Positions 27,009 to 35,799 of a stretch of 37,791 nt of DNA are shown piece by piece. Source of the DNA: Myxococcales bacterium (GTDB lineage Bacteria > Myxococcota_A > Polyangia > Polyangiales > Polyangiaceae); the NCBI GenBank assembly GCA_003153495.1, contig PLYU01000232.1:1-37791 (forward strand), in the 5' to 3' direction. Below the pieces are notes generated by a model, which ran no database searches, was not told the origin of the DNA, and saw nothing but the letters and a program-made list of their open reading frames with translations. Numbering within the stretch: the stretch's first letter is position 1; every line of letters begins with the position of its first letter. Made by a program: the position numbers and the translations under genes.

Positions 27009-29489
27009 TCAGAAATACACCGCGACCGTCCCCAGCACCGACCTCGGCGGCGCCGCGGTGACGTGGCGGGCGAGCGACGCCGGCTGCTGCCCTGGCGCCA
27101 GGCTCCAGTTGGACACGTAGTACGCCTCGTCGTCGGGGTACTGCATCCCCAGCACGTTGAACGCGTCCACGCTGGCCTCGACGGCCCCGTAGCGGGCGCT
27201 CGCCCCGGCGTTGAGGACGTTGCTCGCCGCGCCGACGATCGTGTCGGTCAGGTGCCGGCCCGACAGGAACGTGTAGCCGACGCCCGCCCGCCCGGTCAGC
27301 GTCCTGTCGCCGACCCTCGCCAGCGCCCCTCGGGCCGTCACGTCGGCGCGGAACAGCACCGGCGGGACGTTCGGCACGTAGTGCCCCACGCCTGCCACCA
27401 GGGTCGAGAAGGTGGCTCCGGTCACCGAGACCGCCGTCGACGCCACCAGCCAGTCGAAGGGCTTGGCCACGATCGAGCCCACGACCCCCCGGCGGATGCT
27501 CCTCTGCTCCGTCTGCAGCCCGCCCGCCGCCGCCTCGAAGACCAGCTCGTTCTCGACCCACGTCTCGAAGGCGGACAGGGTCGTGATGAGGCGCTCCTTG
27601 CCCGTCTGCACGCGCACGCCCGCCTCCACCGACCGCACCTTCGAGTAAGGCTGCGAGCCGTCTCTCAGGCTCCCCGCGTCGAGCGAGCGAAACCCCTCTC
27701 CGTACGATGCGACCGGCGTGATCTCCGGGGTGACCTCGTAGGCGACGGTCATGCGAGGGCCGGCGGCGATGCCGGCGACGTCGCGCACCGCGCCCTGCAG
27801 CGGACCGGGCGGCGCGCTCGCCGCGGGCGAGGCGCCGGCGAGCCTGTCGTCCACGGACACCGCGAGCAGGTCCACGCGCGGGCCGCCGGACAGGCGAAGG
27901 TGCCTGAGGACGCGCACGTCGAAGTCCAGATAGGCCCCGGCGTCGAGCGTGGCGAGCCCCGCGTCCACGCGGCGGTCCCAGGGCTGCAGCGTGGACGGAT
28001 CCAGCAGCCCCCGGGTCTGCTCCGTGTGACCCCCTCGCACCGTGACGCCCGGCTCGGCCACGACCTCCACCGAGCTGCCGACCTGCGCCGGCGCGGTGTG
28101 GAATCGCGCCGTGAGGCCCGCGGCGGTCTCGCGGTTGGTCGTCTCGAACAGATCGCCGCGGCCCGACTGCGTCGGGTCGATCTGCGAGCTCTCCAGGTTG
28201 CCCGTGAAGTTCTGGCGCGCGCGGAAGTCGGTCCACATCAGCCACGGCGCGAACTCGAAGCGCGCGCCGCCCGGGGCGACGTGATCCACGTCGGCGCCGA
28301 AGATCACGCGCGCTGCCTGCACGCCCTGTCCCTGCGCCAGCCGCGGGTACGAGTCGTAGTAGCCGAGCTTCCCGGCGTCGACGTCGTCCTGGCGCACGAC
28401 CCCTGCGAGCGACGCGCGCGAGCCGTACGCCGTGGCGAGCAGGCGGACGTGGTCCCGGGCGCCGACGTCGAGCCCGTACTGCGCGTTGACCGAGCCCGAC
28501 TCGCTCTTGCGGTTCTGGCCGAAGCCGTCGGTCTGCCGGACGGAGAACGCCGCGAACGTCTCCTCGTCGGCCTCCGCGGGGGCGGCGACGCCGACGACCC
28601 GCCACTGGTCGAAGGACCCGTAGGTCGAGCGGAGCTGGTACCCGCGCTCGGCCACGCCGAGATCGAAGTAGGCGCTCCCCACGATCGCGGCGTCGCCCTG
28701 GCGAGGGTCGTAGGGTCCCTCGAGGACGCGGATGCTGCGGACGACCTCGGGGAGGATGAAGTTGGCGTCGGCGTAGCCTTGCCCCTGGATGTGCAGCGGC
28801 ACGTTCAGCGGGATCGAGCCGACCCGCATCTCGACGCCCGATCCGTGGTCGAGGTCGAAGCCGCGCAGGAACACGTCGTTGCCAAGGCCCTCGCCGTCCT
28901 CGTGATCGACGAAGAAGCCCGGCGCGGCCGAGAGCATCTCGCTGGTCTGCTGGCGGGGCGAGGCCTCGAGCAGCTCGCGCTTGACGCGGATGTCGCCGAG
29001 GCCCCTCGGCGACGACCAGCCGGCGCCGCGGACCTGGACGACCTGGGCGTAGTCCTCGTCCTGCTCGGTCGTCGACAGCGGCTTGGACGGCGCGGGCGCC
29101 TCGCTGCGCTGCGGCGGCTGGCTCGCTGGCTCGGGAGGGTGGAAGACGACGACGTACTCGACGCGTGACCGGATCGGCCGCCCGTCGCGCGTCGAAGGGG
29201 TGAACCTCGCAGCCCTCGCGGCCTCGACCGCGGCAGCCGCGAACGCGTCGGGCGCATCCGACGGCACCCGCGACGCGACCACGGCCGATTCGACGCCGCC
29301 CGTCGCGTCGATGACGAGCTGGAGCACGATCTGGCACTCGACCGGCCGGGCGCCGTCCGGAAAGGGAGCCTCGATGGGGGCCGCCGGCTCGGCCACGACG
29401 ACCTGCGCGCGCGCCCGCGGTCCCGCCGCCACGGAGGCGAGCGCGACGAGCACCCCCGCGCAGCGTGAGCGAGCGGCGCGCGACCTCAC
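27009..29489 (-). CDS. TonB-dependent receptor with N-terminal TonB-C-like domain
   Basis: GTG 29489; N-term VECQIVLQLVIDATGGVESAVVASRVPSDAPDAFAAAAVEAARAARFTPSTRDGRPIRSRVEYVVVF (TonB_C-like) then plug (ASPRQQTSEMLSAAPGFFVDHEDGEGLGNDVFLRGFDLDHGSGVEMRV...) and barrel. Confidence 0.9.
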   Translation of the reverse strand: MRSRAARSRCAGVLVALASVAAGPRARAQVVVAEPAAPIEAPFPDGARPVECQIVLQLVIDATGGVESAVVASRVPSDAPDAFAAAAVEAARAARFTPSTRDGRPIRSRVEYVVVFHPPEPASQPPQRSEAPAPSKPLSTTEQDEDYAQVVQVRGAGWSSPRGLGDIRVKRELLEASPRQQTSEMLSAAPGFFVDHEDGEGLGNDVFLRGFDLDHGSGVEMRVGSIPLNVPLHIQGQGYADANFILPEVVRSIRVLEGPYDPRQGDAAIVGSAYFDLGVAERGYQLRSTYGSFDQWRVVGVAAPAEADEETFAAFSVRQTDGFGQNRKSESGSVNAQYGLDVGARDHVRLLATAYGSRASLAGVVRQDDVDAGKLGYYDSYPRLAQGQGVQAARVIFGADVDHVAPGGARFEFAPWLMWTDFRARQNFTGNLESSQIDPTQSGRGDLFETTNRETAAGLTARFHTAPAQVGSSVEVVAEPGVTVRGGHTEQTRGLLDPSTLQPWDRRVDAGLATLDAGAYLDFDVRVLRHLRLSGGPRVDLLAVSVDDRLAGASPAASAPPGPLQGAVRDVAGIAAGPRMTVAYEVTPEITPVASYGEGFRSLDAGSLRDGSQPYSKVRSVEAGVRVQTGKERLITTLSAFETWVENELVFEAAAGGLQTEQRSIRRGVVGSIVAKPFDWLVASTAVSVTGATFSTLVAGVGHYVPNVPPVLFRADVTARGALARVGDRTLTGRAGVGYTFLSGRHLTDTIVGAASNVLNAGASARYGAVEASVDAFNVLGMQYPDDEAYYVSNWSLAPGQQPASLARHVTAAPPRSVLGTVAVYF

Positions 29490-29953
29490 TGGACGATGAA
29501 CTGCCCGGTCTGCGTGTCGCCGGGGACGTCCGACCGGAAGGTGTAGATCCCCTCCGGGTTGGGGGTGGTGAACGTCGCCGTGGCGCTGGCGTCGGGCGCG
29601 ACGGGTCCGATCGTCGCCGCGTCGCCGAAGCACGAGGTCGCGGGGCAGCCGTTGCCGTTCGGCGTGGGCAGGCAGTCGATGGCGAACCCGTGGGGTCGGG
29701 TCCCGGCGTTGGTCAGGGTGAGCGTGACGCCGCTCCGGTTCTGCGCCTTGAGAATGGTCGGCGCGAAGGTGGTGTCGTTCACGGTCAGGTCGAAGGTCGC
29801 GCTGACGCCGACGATCCCGTCCGCGTCGCCGGGGCTGCACGGGGCCGCGCCGCCCGTGGAACTGCACCGGACGGCTCCGAGGACAGACCCGAGGGCGAGC
29901 GCGATGACGGCGAGGCGGCCGTGGCGAACGCGAGGAGCTTCTCCCGTCGGCAT
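29486..29953 (-). CDS. Cupredoxin-like lipoprotein
   Basis: VSATFDLTVNDTTFAPTILKAQNRSGVTLTLTNAGTRPHGFAIDC...ATATFTTPNPEGIYTFRSDVPGDTQTGQFIVQ; stop overlaps GTG of the receptor gene. Confidence 0.75.
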   Translation of the reverse strand: MPTGEAPRVRHGRLAVIALALGSVLGAVRCSSTGGAAPCSPGDADGIVGVSATFDLTVNDTTFAPTILKAQNRSGVTLTLTNAGTRPHGFAIDCLPTPNGNGCPATSCFGDAATIGPVAPDASATATFTTPNPEGIYTFRSDVPGDTQTGQFIVQ

Positions 29954-29972
29954 GGGCTCTCCGCTCGCCAGC

Positions 29973-30341
29973 CTAGGCCCTCGGCGCGGGCCGCGCGCAA
30001 GTCTTTGCCAGCCGCGCGAGCTTGCGCCGGGACGTCGCCACGGCGAGCTTGTCGCCGCGCGGGAGTCGCTTGAGCGCGCGCTCCAGCCGCAGCGCGTCCC
30101 CCTGGCTCGCGCACCGGCGGGTGACGAGGACCCGCAGCGGCCCGCGCCCGCGCGTGTATCGCGCGCCGCGCCCGGCGTCGTGGAGCCCGATGCGGGCGAC
30201 GACGTCCCGCGCGATGCCGACGTAGAGCGTATCGTCGGAGCAGCGCGCGACGTACACGAACCAGGGGTCCACGAGCGCGAAGAATAGGCGCGCGAGCTCG
30301 CGCGCGACCACTTCCCCGCGGGCGCCTACAGGAGCGCACAT
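29973..30341 (-). CDS. GIY-YIG nuclease family protein
   Basis: FVYVARCSDDTLYVGIARDVVARIGLHDAGRGARYTRGRGPLRVLVTRRCASQGDALRLERALKRLPR. Confidence 0.92.
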   Translation of the reverse strand: MCAPVGARGEVVARELARLFFALVDPWFVYVARCSDDTLYVGIARDVVARIGLHDAGRGARYTRGRGPLRVLVTRRCASQGDALRLERALKRLPRGDKLAVATSRRKLARLAKTCARPAPRA

Positions 30342-30434
30342 ACGGGCTTTGATCGTCCGGCGCGTCCGGTGCATCAGACAGGAGGCAGGCGCGGGCGCCT
30401 GCCCATACCCTTGCCCCTTACGGACGGCGTTCCC

Positions 30435-30926
30435 ATGAGCAAAGACGCGCAGATAGACACGCTGCCCCCCGGTTCGGAGCCGCCCCGGTCCGAGCCGCCG
30501 CCGCTCCCCGAGAGCGCGGCGCGGCTCGCGCAGGCGCGCGCGTCGGCCGACGCCCGCTTCGCGGAAGAGATGCTCGATCGGCTGGCCGCGGGCGACTACG
30601 CGGGCGCCTTGCTGGCCGCCGACTCGCTGCTGCTCCACCAGCCGCGCCACGCCGACGCGCTCGACTGCGCCCAGATCGCCCGATCCGAGCTGCGCAAGAT
30701 CTACACAGGCCGGCTGGGCTCGCTCGAGCGCGTACCCCACCTCGCCATGGGGCACGAGGGACTGCAGGCGCTATCCCTCGATTTCCGCGGGGGATTCATC
30801 CTCTCGCGCGTCGACGGGGCGACGCCGCTCGACATCGTCGTGGCGGCCTGCGGCCTCCCGGAGCTCGACGCGCTGCGGATCCTGTCGGAGCTGGCGCTCC
30901 AAAGGGCCGTCCTCTTCGCCGAATGA
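30435..30926 (+). CDS. Hypothetical protein with TPR-like segment
   Basis: EEMLDRLAAGDYAGALLAADSLLLHQPRHADALDCAQIARSELRKIY...LSLDFRGGFILSRVDGATPLDIVVAACGLPELDALRILSELALQRAV. Confidence 0.7.
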   Translation: MSKDAQIDTLPPGSEPPRSEPPPLPESAARLAQARASADARFAEEMLDRLAAGDYAGALLAADSLLLHQPRHADALDCAQIARSELRKIYTGRLGSLERVPHLAMGHEGLQALSLDFRGGFILSRVDGATPLDIVVAACGLPELDALRILSELALQRAVLFAE

Positions 30927-30994
30927 AGTGCGCGCTCGAGGGTGTCTCGCCGGCGACCCTTGACGCTGAACGGTAGCGCAGTATCCATCGGGCG

Positions 30995-31126
30995 ATGACC
31001 CCGCACGTCTGGGAGCTGCATGCCTCGGTCTTCGAGCTCGCACAGGCCAGGGGGCTGCCGCCCGCCGGTGACGCGCCGCCGCCCCGGTCCGACCCCACTC
31101 CGGGCCGGCGAGAGGACCCGTCCTGA
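30995..31126 (+). CDS. Possible small protein (43 aa)
   Basis: MTPHVWELHASVFELAQARGLPPAGDAPPPRSDPTPGRREDPS; 3 bp from the next small ORF. Confidence 0.35.
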   Translation: MTPHVWELHASVFELAQARGLPPAGDAPPPRSDPTPGRREDPS

Positions 31127-31129
31127 CCC

Positions 31130-31297
31130 ATGCAGCCGAAGCTCAACCTCGGCCAGCAGGTCGTCTACAGAGATCTGCTCGATCTCGTCCGCAAGCACGC
31201 GACGCTCCTGCCCGACGCGCGGGTCGCCGTGAAGGAGAACGCGAAGGGGGAGATCGTCATCGCGATCATCGTCCCGACCGTCACCGTCCGCCACTAG
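31130..31297 (+). CDS. Possible small protein (55 aa)
   Basis: MQPKLNLGQQVVYRDLLDLVRKHATLLPDARVAVKENAKGEIVIAIIVPTVTVRH. Confidence 0.45.
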   Translation: MQPKLNLGQQVVYRDLLDLVRKHATLLPDARVAVKENAKGEIVIAIIVPTVTVRH

Positions 31298-31308
31298 CTA
31301 CCTTGGCA

Positions 31309-31331
31309 TCCTTCGCTTCGCTCGGGATGAC
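31309..31331. repeat. Dispersed repeat copy 2 (CTTCGCTTCGCTCGGGATGAC core)
   Basis: Core 31311-31331, 20/21 identical to 16771-16791. Confidence 0.75.
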
Positions 31332-31348
31332 AGGTAGTCTGGCGGCCC

Positions 31349-31810
31349 ATGACGCGACCGTTCCGGGTGCTCGGCTTGCAGCAGATCGCCGTCGGCTCGA
31401 CCGACAAGGAGAAGCTACGCAAGCTCTGGCTCGAGCTTCTCGGCCTCGCCGTCACCGGCAAATACCGCAGCGAGCGCGAGAACGTCGACGAGGACATCGC
31501 CGTCGTCGGCAAGGGCGCGGCGCGCGTCGAGGTCGACCTGATGCAGCCGATCGATCCGGGCAAACGGCCCGCCGTTCACGACCCGGCGCTCAACCACATC
31601 GGCCTCTGGGTCGACGACCTCGCGGCGGCCGTCGCGTGGCTCGGGGCGCAGGGCGTACGCTTCACGCACGGGGGCATCCGCAAGGGAGCGGCCGGGTTCG
31701 ACGTGTGCTTCATCCACCCGAAGGGCAGCCCCGAGGCGCCGCTCGGGGGCGAGGGAGTCCTGATCGAGCTGGTCCAGGCGCCGCCCGAAGTGATCGCCGA
31801 CCTGGCCTGA
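31349..31810 (+). CDS. VOC (glyoxalase/bleomycin resistance) family protein
   Basis: [30 protein letters not shown]...[30 protein letters not shown]...[30 protein letters not shown]. Confidence 0.88.
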   Translation: MTRPFRVLGLQQIAVGSTDKEKLRKLWLELLGLAVTGKYRSERENVDEDIAVVGKGAARVEVDLMQPIDPGKRPAVHDPALNHIGLWVDDLAAAVAWLGAQGVRFTHGGIRKGAAGFDVCFIHPKGSPEAPLGGEGVLIELVQAPPEVIADLA

Positions 31811-31831
31811 AACGGGCCAGAAACGCCGGCC

Positions 31832-32890
31832 GTGTCACTCTCCGATGACGACCGGATGCCCACCGACAGCATACCCGCGACGCTGATCCCGGGCGACGGC
31901 ATCGGCCCGGAGATCGTCGCGGCGACGCTCGAAGCGCTGGACGCCCTCGGCGTGTCGTTCGAGTGGGACGTCCAGAGCGCCGGCGCGAGCGGCGTGCGCG
32001 CGGCCGGAGATCCGCTGCCTCCCGCCACGCTGAGCAGCATCCGGCGCACGCGCCTCGCGCTGAAGGGGCCCCTCGAGACTCCGTCGGGTGGGGGCTATCG
32101 CTCGTCGAACGTGCGCCTGCGCGAGGAGTTCAAGCTCTACGCGAACCTGCGGCCGTCGCGCACGCTCGTGCCCGGCGGCCGGTACGAGGACATCGACCTG
32201 GTGGTCGTGCGCGAGAACAACGAAGGCCTGTACATGGGCTATGAGCACTTCATCCCCATCGACGACGACCCGCATGCCGTCGCGATGTCGACCGGCGTGA
32301 ACACGCGACAGGGGAGCCGGCGCCTCCTGGAGTTCGCGTTCGAGTACGCCATCGCGAAGGGACGGAAGAAGATCACCGTCGTCCACAAGGCGAACATCCT
32401 CAAGGCGTTGACGGGCATCTTCCTCGAGACCGCGCAGGATCTCTACCAGCGCAAGTACCGGGACCGCATCGCGATGGACGACGTCATCGTCGACGCCTGC
32501 GCGATGAAGCTCGTCCTCGATCCGTGGCAGTTCGACGTGCTGGTGACGACCAACCTCTTCGGCGACATCCTGTCCGACGAGATCGCCGGCCTCGTGGGCG
32601 GCCTCGGCATGGCGCCCGGGGCGAACATCGGCCTCGACGCGGCGATCTTCGAGGCCGTGCACGGGTCTGCGCCGGACATCGCGGGGAAGGGGGTGGCGAA
32701 CCCCGTCGCGCTGATGCTGGCGGCCGCGATGATGCTCGACCACTGCAAGAGACCGGTCGAGGCCAGCCGGCTGCGCGACGCCATCTCGAAGACCCTGAAC
32801 GTCGACGGCGTTCGCACGGGGGACCTCCGCGGCCGGGCGAGCACCGCGGAGTTCACCCGGGCGGTGGTGAGCCGGATCCGCAGCGCGTGA
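31832..32890 (+). CDS. NAD-dependent isocitrate/isopropylmalate dehydrogenase family protein
   Basis: ATLIPGDGIGPEIVAATLEAL, DLVVVRENNEGLYMGYEHF, KITVVHKANILKALTGIFLE, VLVTTNLFGDILSDEIAGLVGGLGMAPGANIG, AVHGSAPDIAGKGVANP. GTG 31832 or ATG 31856. Confidence 0.93.
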   Translation: MSLSDDDRMPTDSIPATLIPGDGIGPEIVAATLEALDALGVSFEWDVQSAGASGVRAAGDPLPPATLSSIRRTRLALKGPLETPSGGGYRSSNVRLREEFKLYANLRPSRTLVPGGRYEDIDLVVVRENNEGLYMGYEHFIPIDDDPHAVAMSTGVNTRQGSRRLLEFAFEYAIAKGRKKITVVHKANILKALTGIFLETAQDLYQRKYRDRIAMDDVIVDACAMKLVLDPWQFDVLVTTNLFGDILSDEIAGLVGGLGMAPGANIGLDAAIFEAVHGSAPDIAGKGVANPVALMLAAAMMLDHCKRPVEASRLRDAISKTLNVDGVRTGDLRGRASTAEFTRAVVSRIRSA

Positions 32891-32893
32891 AGC

Positions 32894-33541
32894 TCAGTGG
32901 TCGAGCACCGCCGGCGAGACGTCGGCCCACCCGCTGAAGACCTGGTGCGCGTCTGCGTAGTGCTCGCGTCCGGCCTGCGGCGCAGGAAGGGCGACGACGC
33001 GCATCCCGGCCGCGAGGGCCGCCTCGACGCCGGCCGGAGAGTCCTCGAACACCAGGCACTGCGCGGGGTCCGCGCCGAGGTCGCGCGCCGCGACGAGGAA
33101 GATGTCCGGCGCGGGCTTCTTGGCGAGCACGCGGGGGTCGTCGCCGCAGACGACCGCCGCGAACCGCGCGAACCATGCGTGGGGCCTGACCTTGATGTCG
33201 TAGAGGCGCCGGTCGCTGCTGGTGGCGACGGCCATGGGCACTCCCTTCGCCGCGAGGCGGTGCACGAACTCCTCGGCGCCCGCCATCGCGGGGCTGCTCG
33301 CGATGAGCGCCTCCAGGATCGGGTTGCGCTCGGCGAGCAGCTCGTCGGCCGTCAGCGGGACATCGAGCCGCTCGACGATCAGTCGGGCGCTCGCCCGCGC
33401 CTCGCGCCCCATCGTCTGGACCTTGAGCGCCCAGTCGTACGTCTTGCCGTAGCGCCCGACGACCGCCTGCGTGGCCTGGGTGTACAGCCCCTCGGTGTCG
33501 AGCAGCACACCGTCCAGGTCGAAGAGAACGTGCGTCTTCAC
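32894..33541 (-). CDS. HAD-IA hydrolase (phosphoglucomutase/phosphatase-like)
   Basis: [83 protein letters not shown] 33541 overlaps the upstream stop. Confidence 0.92.
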   Translation of the reverse strand: MKTHVLFDLDGVLLDTEGLYTQATQAVVGRYGKTYDWALKVQTMGREARASARLIVERLDVPLTADELLAERNPILEALIASSPAMAGAEEFVHRLAAKGVPMAVATSSDRRLYDIKVRPHAWFARFAAVVCGDDPRVLAKKPAPDIFLVAARDLGADPAQCLVFEDSPAGVEAALAAGMRVVALPAPQAGREHYADAHQVFSGWADVSPAVLDH

Positions 33542-34566
33542 CGCTTCGGGGGCGCGACGCCGACGTGCAGCCCGCACTCGCGCTTCGTCGACTCTTCCCA
33601 CCACCAGCGGCCCGCCCGCTCGTGCTCTCCCGGCAGGACCGCCCGCGTGCACGGCTCGCAGCCGATCGAGACGAAGCCGCGCTCGTGCAGGGAGTTGAAC
33701 GGGACGCCTCTGTCTCGGATGTAGCTCCACACCTGCGCCGAGGTCCATCCCGCCAGCGGGTTGAGCTTCACCAGGGGCCCGTCGGCTCCGGAGAAGGTGC
33801 GGTCGCGCTCGACCGCCGCGATCGCCGAGCGGGTGGCCGGGCTCTGATCGCGGCGCTGGCCCGTGGCCCACGCGCGCAGCGTGCCGAGCGCCCGCCGCAG
33901 CGGCTCGACCTTGCGGATGCCGCAGCACTCCTCGTGGCCGTCCTCGTGGAAGCTGAAGAGGCCCTTCCGCTTCACCAGGCCCTCCAGCGCGGCGGCGTCC
34001 GGCGACATCAAGGCGATCTCGATCTCGTAGCGTTCACGGACGGCCTCGATGAACCGATAGGTCTCCGGGTGCAGGCGCCCGGTGTCCAGGCAGAAGACCG
34101 AGAACGGGAGGGCGGCCTCGCTCGCCATGTGCACGAGCACGACGTCCTCGGCTCCGCTGAACGCGATGCCCAGGGAGCTGCCCCACCGCTCGAGGCCCCA
34201 GCGCAGGATCTCGGACGGGTCGCGGCCGGCGAGGTCCCGCGCGGCGGCGTCGAGGTCGGCGTCGGCGAGGGCCGGAGCCGGGACGGGCTTCGCGGCGACC
34301 GCCAGGCGCTCGTTGACGAGCTTGAGCACGCTCTCGTACACGGTCTCCGAGCCGTCGTCCTCGCGGACGAGGAAGAACGGCGCCAGGGTGACGCCCAGGC
34401 GGGCGCCGAGCTGCATCCCGGGCGACGCCGGATCCGCCTCGTCCGCCCAGACGACGTCGCCGATCCGGTCCCAGAGCCCGCGGTTCCTGAGGAGCTCCTC
34501 GGCCTGGGCGCACTTGCGACACGGTTCGCCGTTCGCCAGGCGCTTCTTGACCATCGTGACGTGCAT
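33538..34566 (-). CDS. Fusion: N-terminal glutaredoxin/thioredoxin-like domain plus APS (adenylyl-sulfate) reductase
   Basis: [26 protein letters not shown]...LAPFFLV; then [101 protein letters not shown]...CxxC implies a [4Fe-4S] APS-reductase-type enzyme. Confidence 0.92.
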   Translation of the reverse strand: MHVTMVKKRLANGEPCRKCAQAEELLRNRGLWDRIGDVVWADEADPASPGMQLGARLGVTLAPFFLVREDDGSETVYESVLKLVNERLAVAAKPVPAPALADADLDAAARDLAGRDPSEILRWGLERWGSSLGIAFSGAEDVVLVHMASEAALPFSVFCLDTGRLHPETYRFIEAVRERYEIEIALMSPDAAALEGLVKRKGLFSFHEDGHEECCGIRKVEPLRRALGTLRAWATGQRRDQSPATRSAIAAVERDRTFSGADGPLVKLNPLAGWTSAQVWSYIRDRGVPFNSLHERGFVSIGCEPCTRAVLPGEHERAGRWWWEESTKRECGLHVGVAPPKR

Positions 34567-34644
34567 GCGGGCTATTGCCGATCCGGATACCACGTCTGAT
34601 GAATCTCGCACCGCCCGCGTGGCGGAGGAGTGTAGCCGCCCCCG

Positions 34645-35742
34645 TCACGGATCCCACCCCGTGTGCGTCCCGTACTTGCGTGCTCTCCAGACGCCGAGCC
34701 CCTCGTCGAGCACCGTCACCTTGGTGAACCCGGCGGCCTGAAGCTTCTGTGCGAGCGTCCCCGACTCGGCGTGCGGGCAGGCGCAGTAGGCCACCAGCCA
34801 GGCGTTGCGCGGCAGCGCCTGCAGGTAGGGCTGCGGATCGTAGAACGGCACGCTGACGGCCCCGGCGATGTGCTCGTTGGTGTAGTCCGAGGGTGCGCGC
34901 GCATCCAGCAGGGCCATCCTGGCGCCACGATCCAGCTGCGCCTTGACCGCGTCGACCGACGCGGTGGCGGGGAAGGGGTGAAACCCGGCGGGCTCCGGGC
35001 CACGCGGGTTGAGCGGGACGGGGCCGAGCGGGATGGGTGGCGGGCGCGCAGGAGGCGGGTTCGTCACGGTGACCGCCTGCGACTGGAAGCTCCGGAGCAA
35101 GGCGACGGTGTCCTCGACTCCCTCCTGGCCGAGGGACGCGGCGAAGCTCGGCATGGCGGTCCCGGCTCGACCTCCGGCGATCGCGTACCGGAGGAATCCG
35201 TTGCTCGCGCTCGAGAGGAGCTCTGGGTTGCCGATGTGGACGTTGGGGCCGCCGGTTCCTCGAGCGCCGTGGCATCGCACGCACTCGCGGGCGAACACGG
35301 GCTCTGCGCGGCTCGCCTCTCCGAGGACCGGCCGTTCGTCCAGCGTCGCGCGCGGCAGCGTCTCCCACGTCCGGACGAAGGAGACGATCGCGTCGATGTC
35401 CGCCCGCGACAGCGGACCGCCCCGCTGGCTCGACCACGCAGACATGGTCGTCGCGCTGCGACCGTTCGCTATCGCGTTGCGCAGGAACCCGTCGCTCACG
35501 GACCCCAGAAAGGCCGGATGCGCGAGGGCAGGTGCTTCGTCCGCCCTGTATCCCTCGCCCGACGCGCCGTGACACACCGCGCACATCCGCCCGTAAAGCT
35601 GCGCGCCTTGCCGCTGCTCCGGCGTCGGCTGGATACCGCCGCACTCGAGGGTGCCGCTCGCGAGCGTGGCCACCACGACCAGTATGGCCTCGAGGAGCGG
35701 ACGAACGCGCATGAGTCTCGGCGCCGTTCTGGAGTCGGACAC
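34645..35742 (-). CDS. Fusion: two c-type cytochrome domains plus rhodanese domain, exported
   Basis: CAVCHGASGEGY and CVRCHGARGTGG (two CxxCH), then VDAVKAQLDRGARMALLDARAPSDYTNEHIAGAVSVPFYDPQPYLQALPRNAWLVAYCACPHAESGTLAQKLQAAGFTKVTVLDEGLGVWR. Confidence 0.92.
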   Translation of the reverse strand: MSDSRTAPRLMRVRPLLEAILVVVATLASGTLECGGIQPTPEQRQGAQLYGRMCAVCHGASGEGYRADEAPALAHPAFLGSVSDGFLRNAIANGRSATTMSAWSSQRGGPLSRADIDAIVSFVRTWETLPRATLDERPVLGEASRAEPVFARECVRCHGARGTGGPNVHIGNPELLSSASNGFLRYAIAGGRAGTAMPSFAASLGQEGVEDTVALLRSFQSQAVTVTNPPPARPPPIPLGPVPLNPRGPEPAGFHPFPATASVDAVKAQLDRGARMALLDARAPSDYTNEHIAGAVSVPFYDPQPYLQALPRNAWLVAYCACPHAESGTLAQKLQAAGFTKVTVLDEGLGVWRARKYGTHTGWDP

Positions 35743-35799
35743 GACGTCCCCGGCATCATACCCGGTTCCGGCGGCGCGCTGCCGCTGGCCCGGGATCGC

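Noticed and set aside
25885-29337. 1150-aa minus-strand ORF across the TonB receptor and fibro-slime genes
   Set aside because: Out-of-frame shadow ORF; Arg/Gly/Ala-rich with no motifs and spans two well-supported genes on opposite strands.
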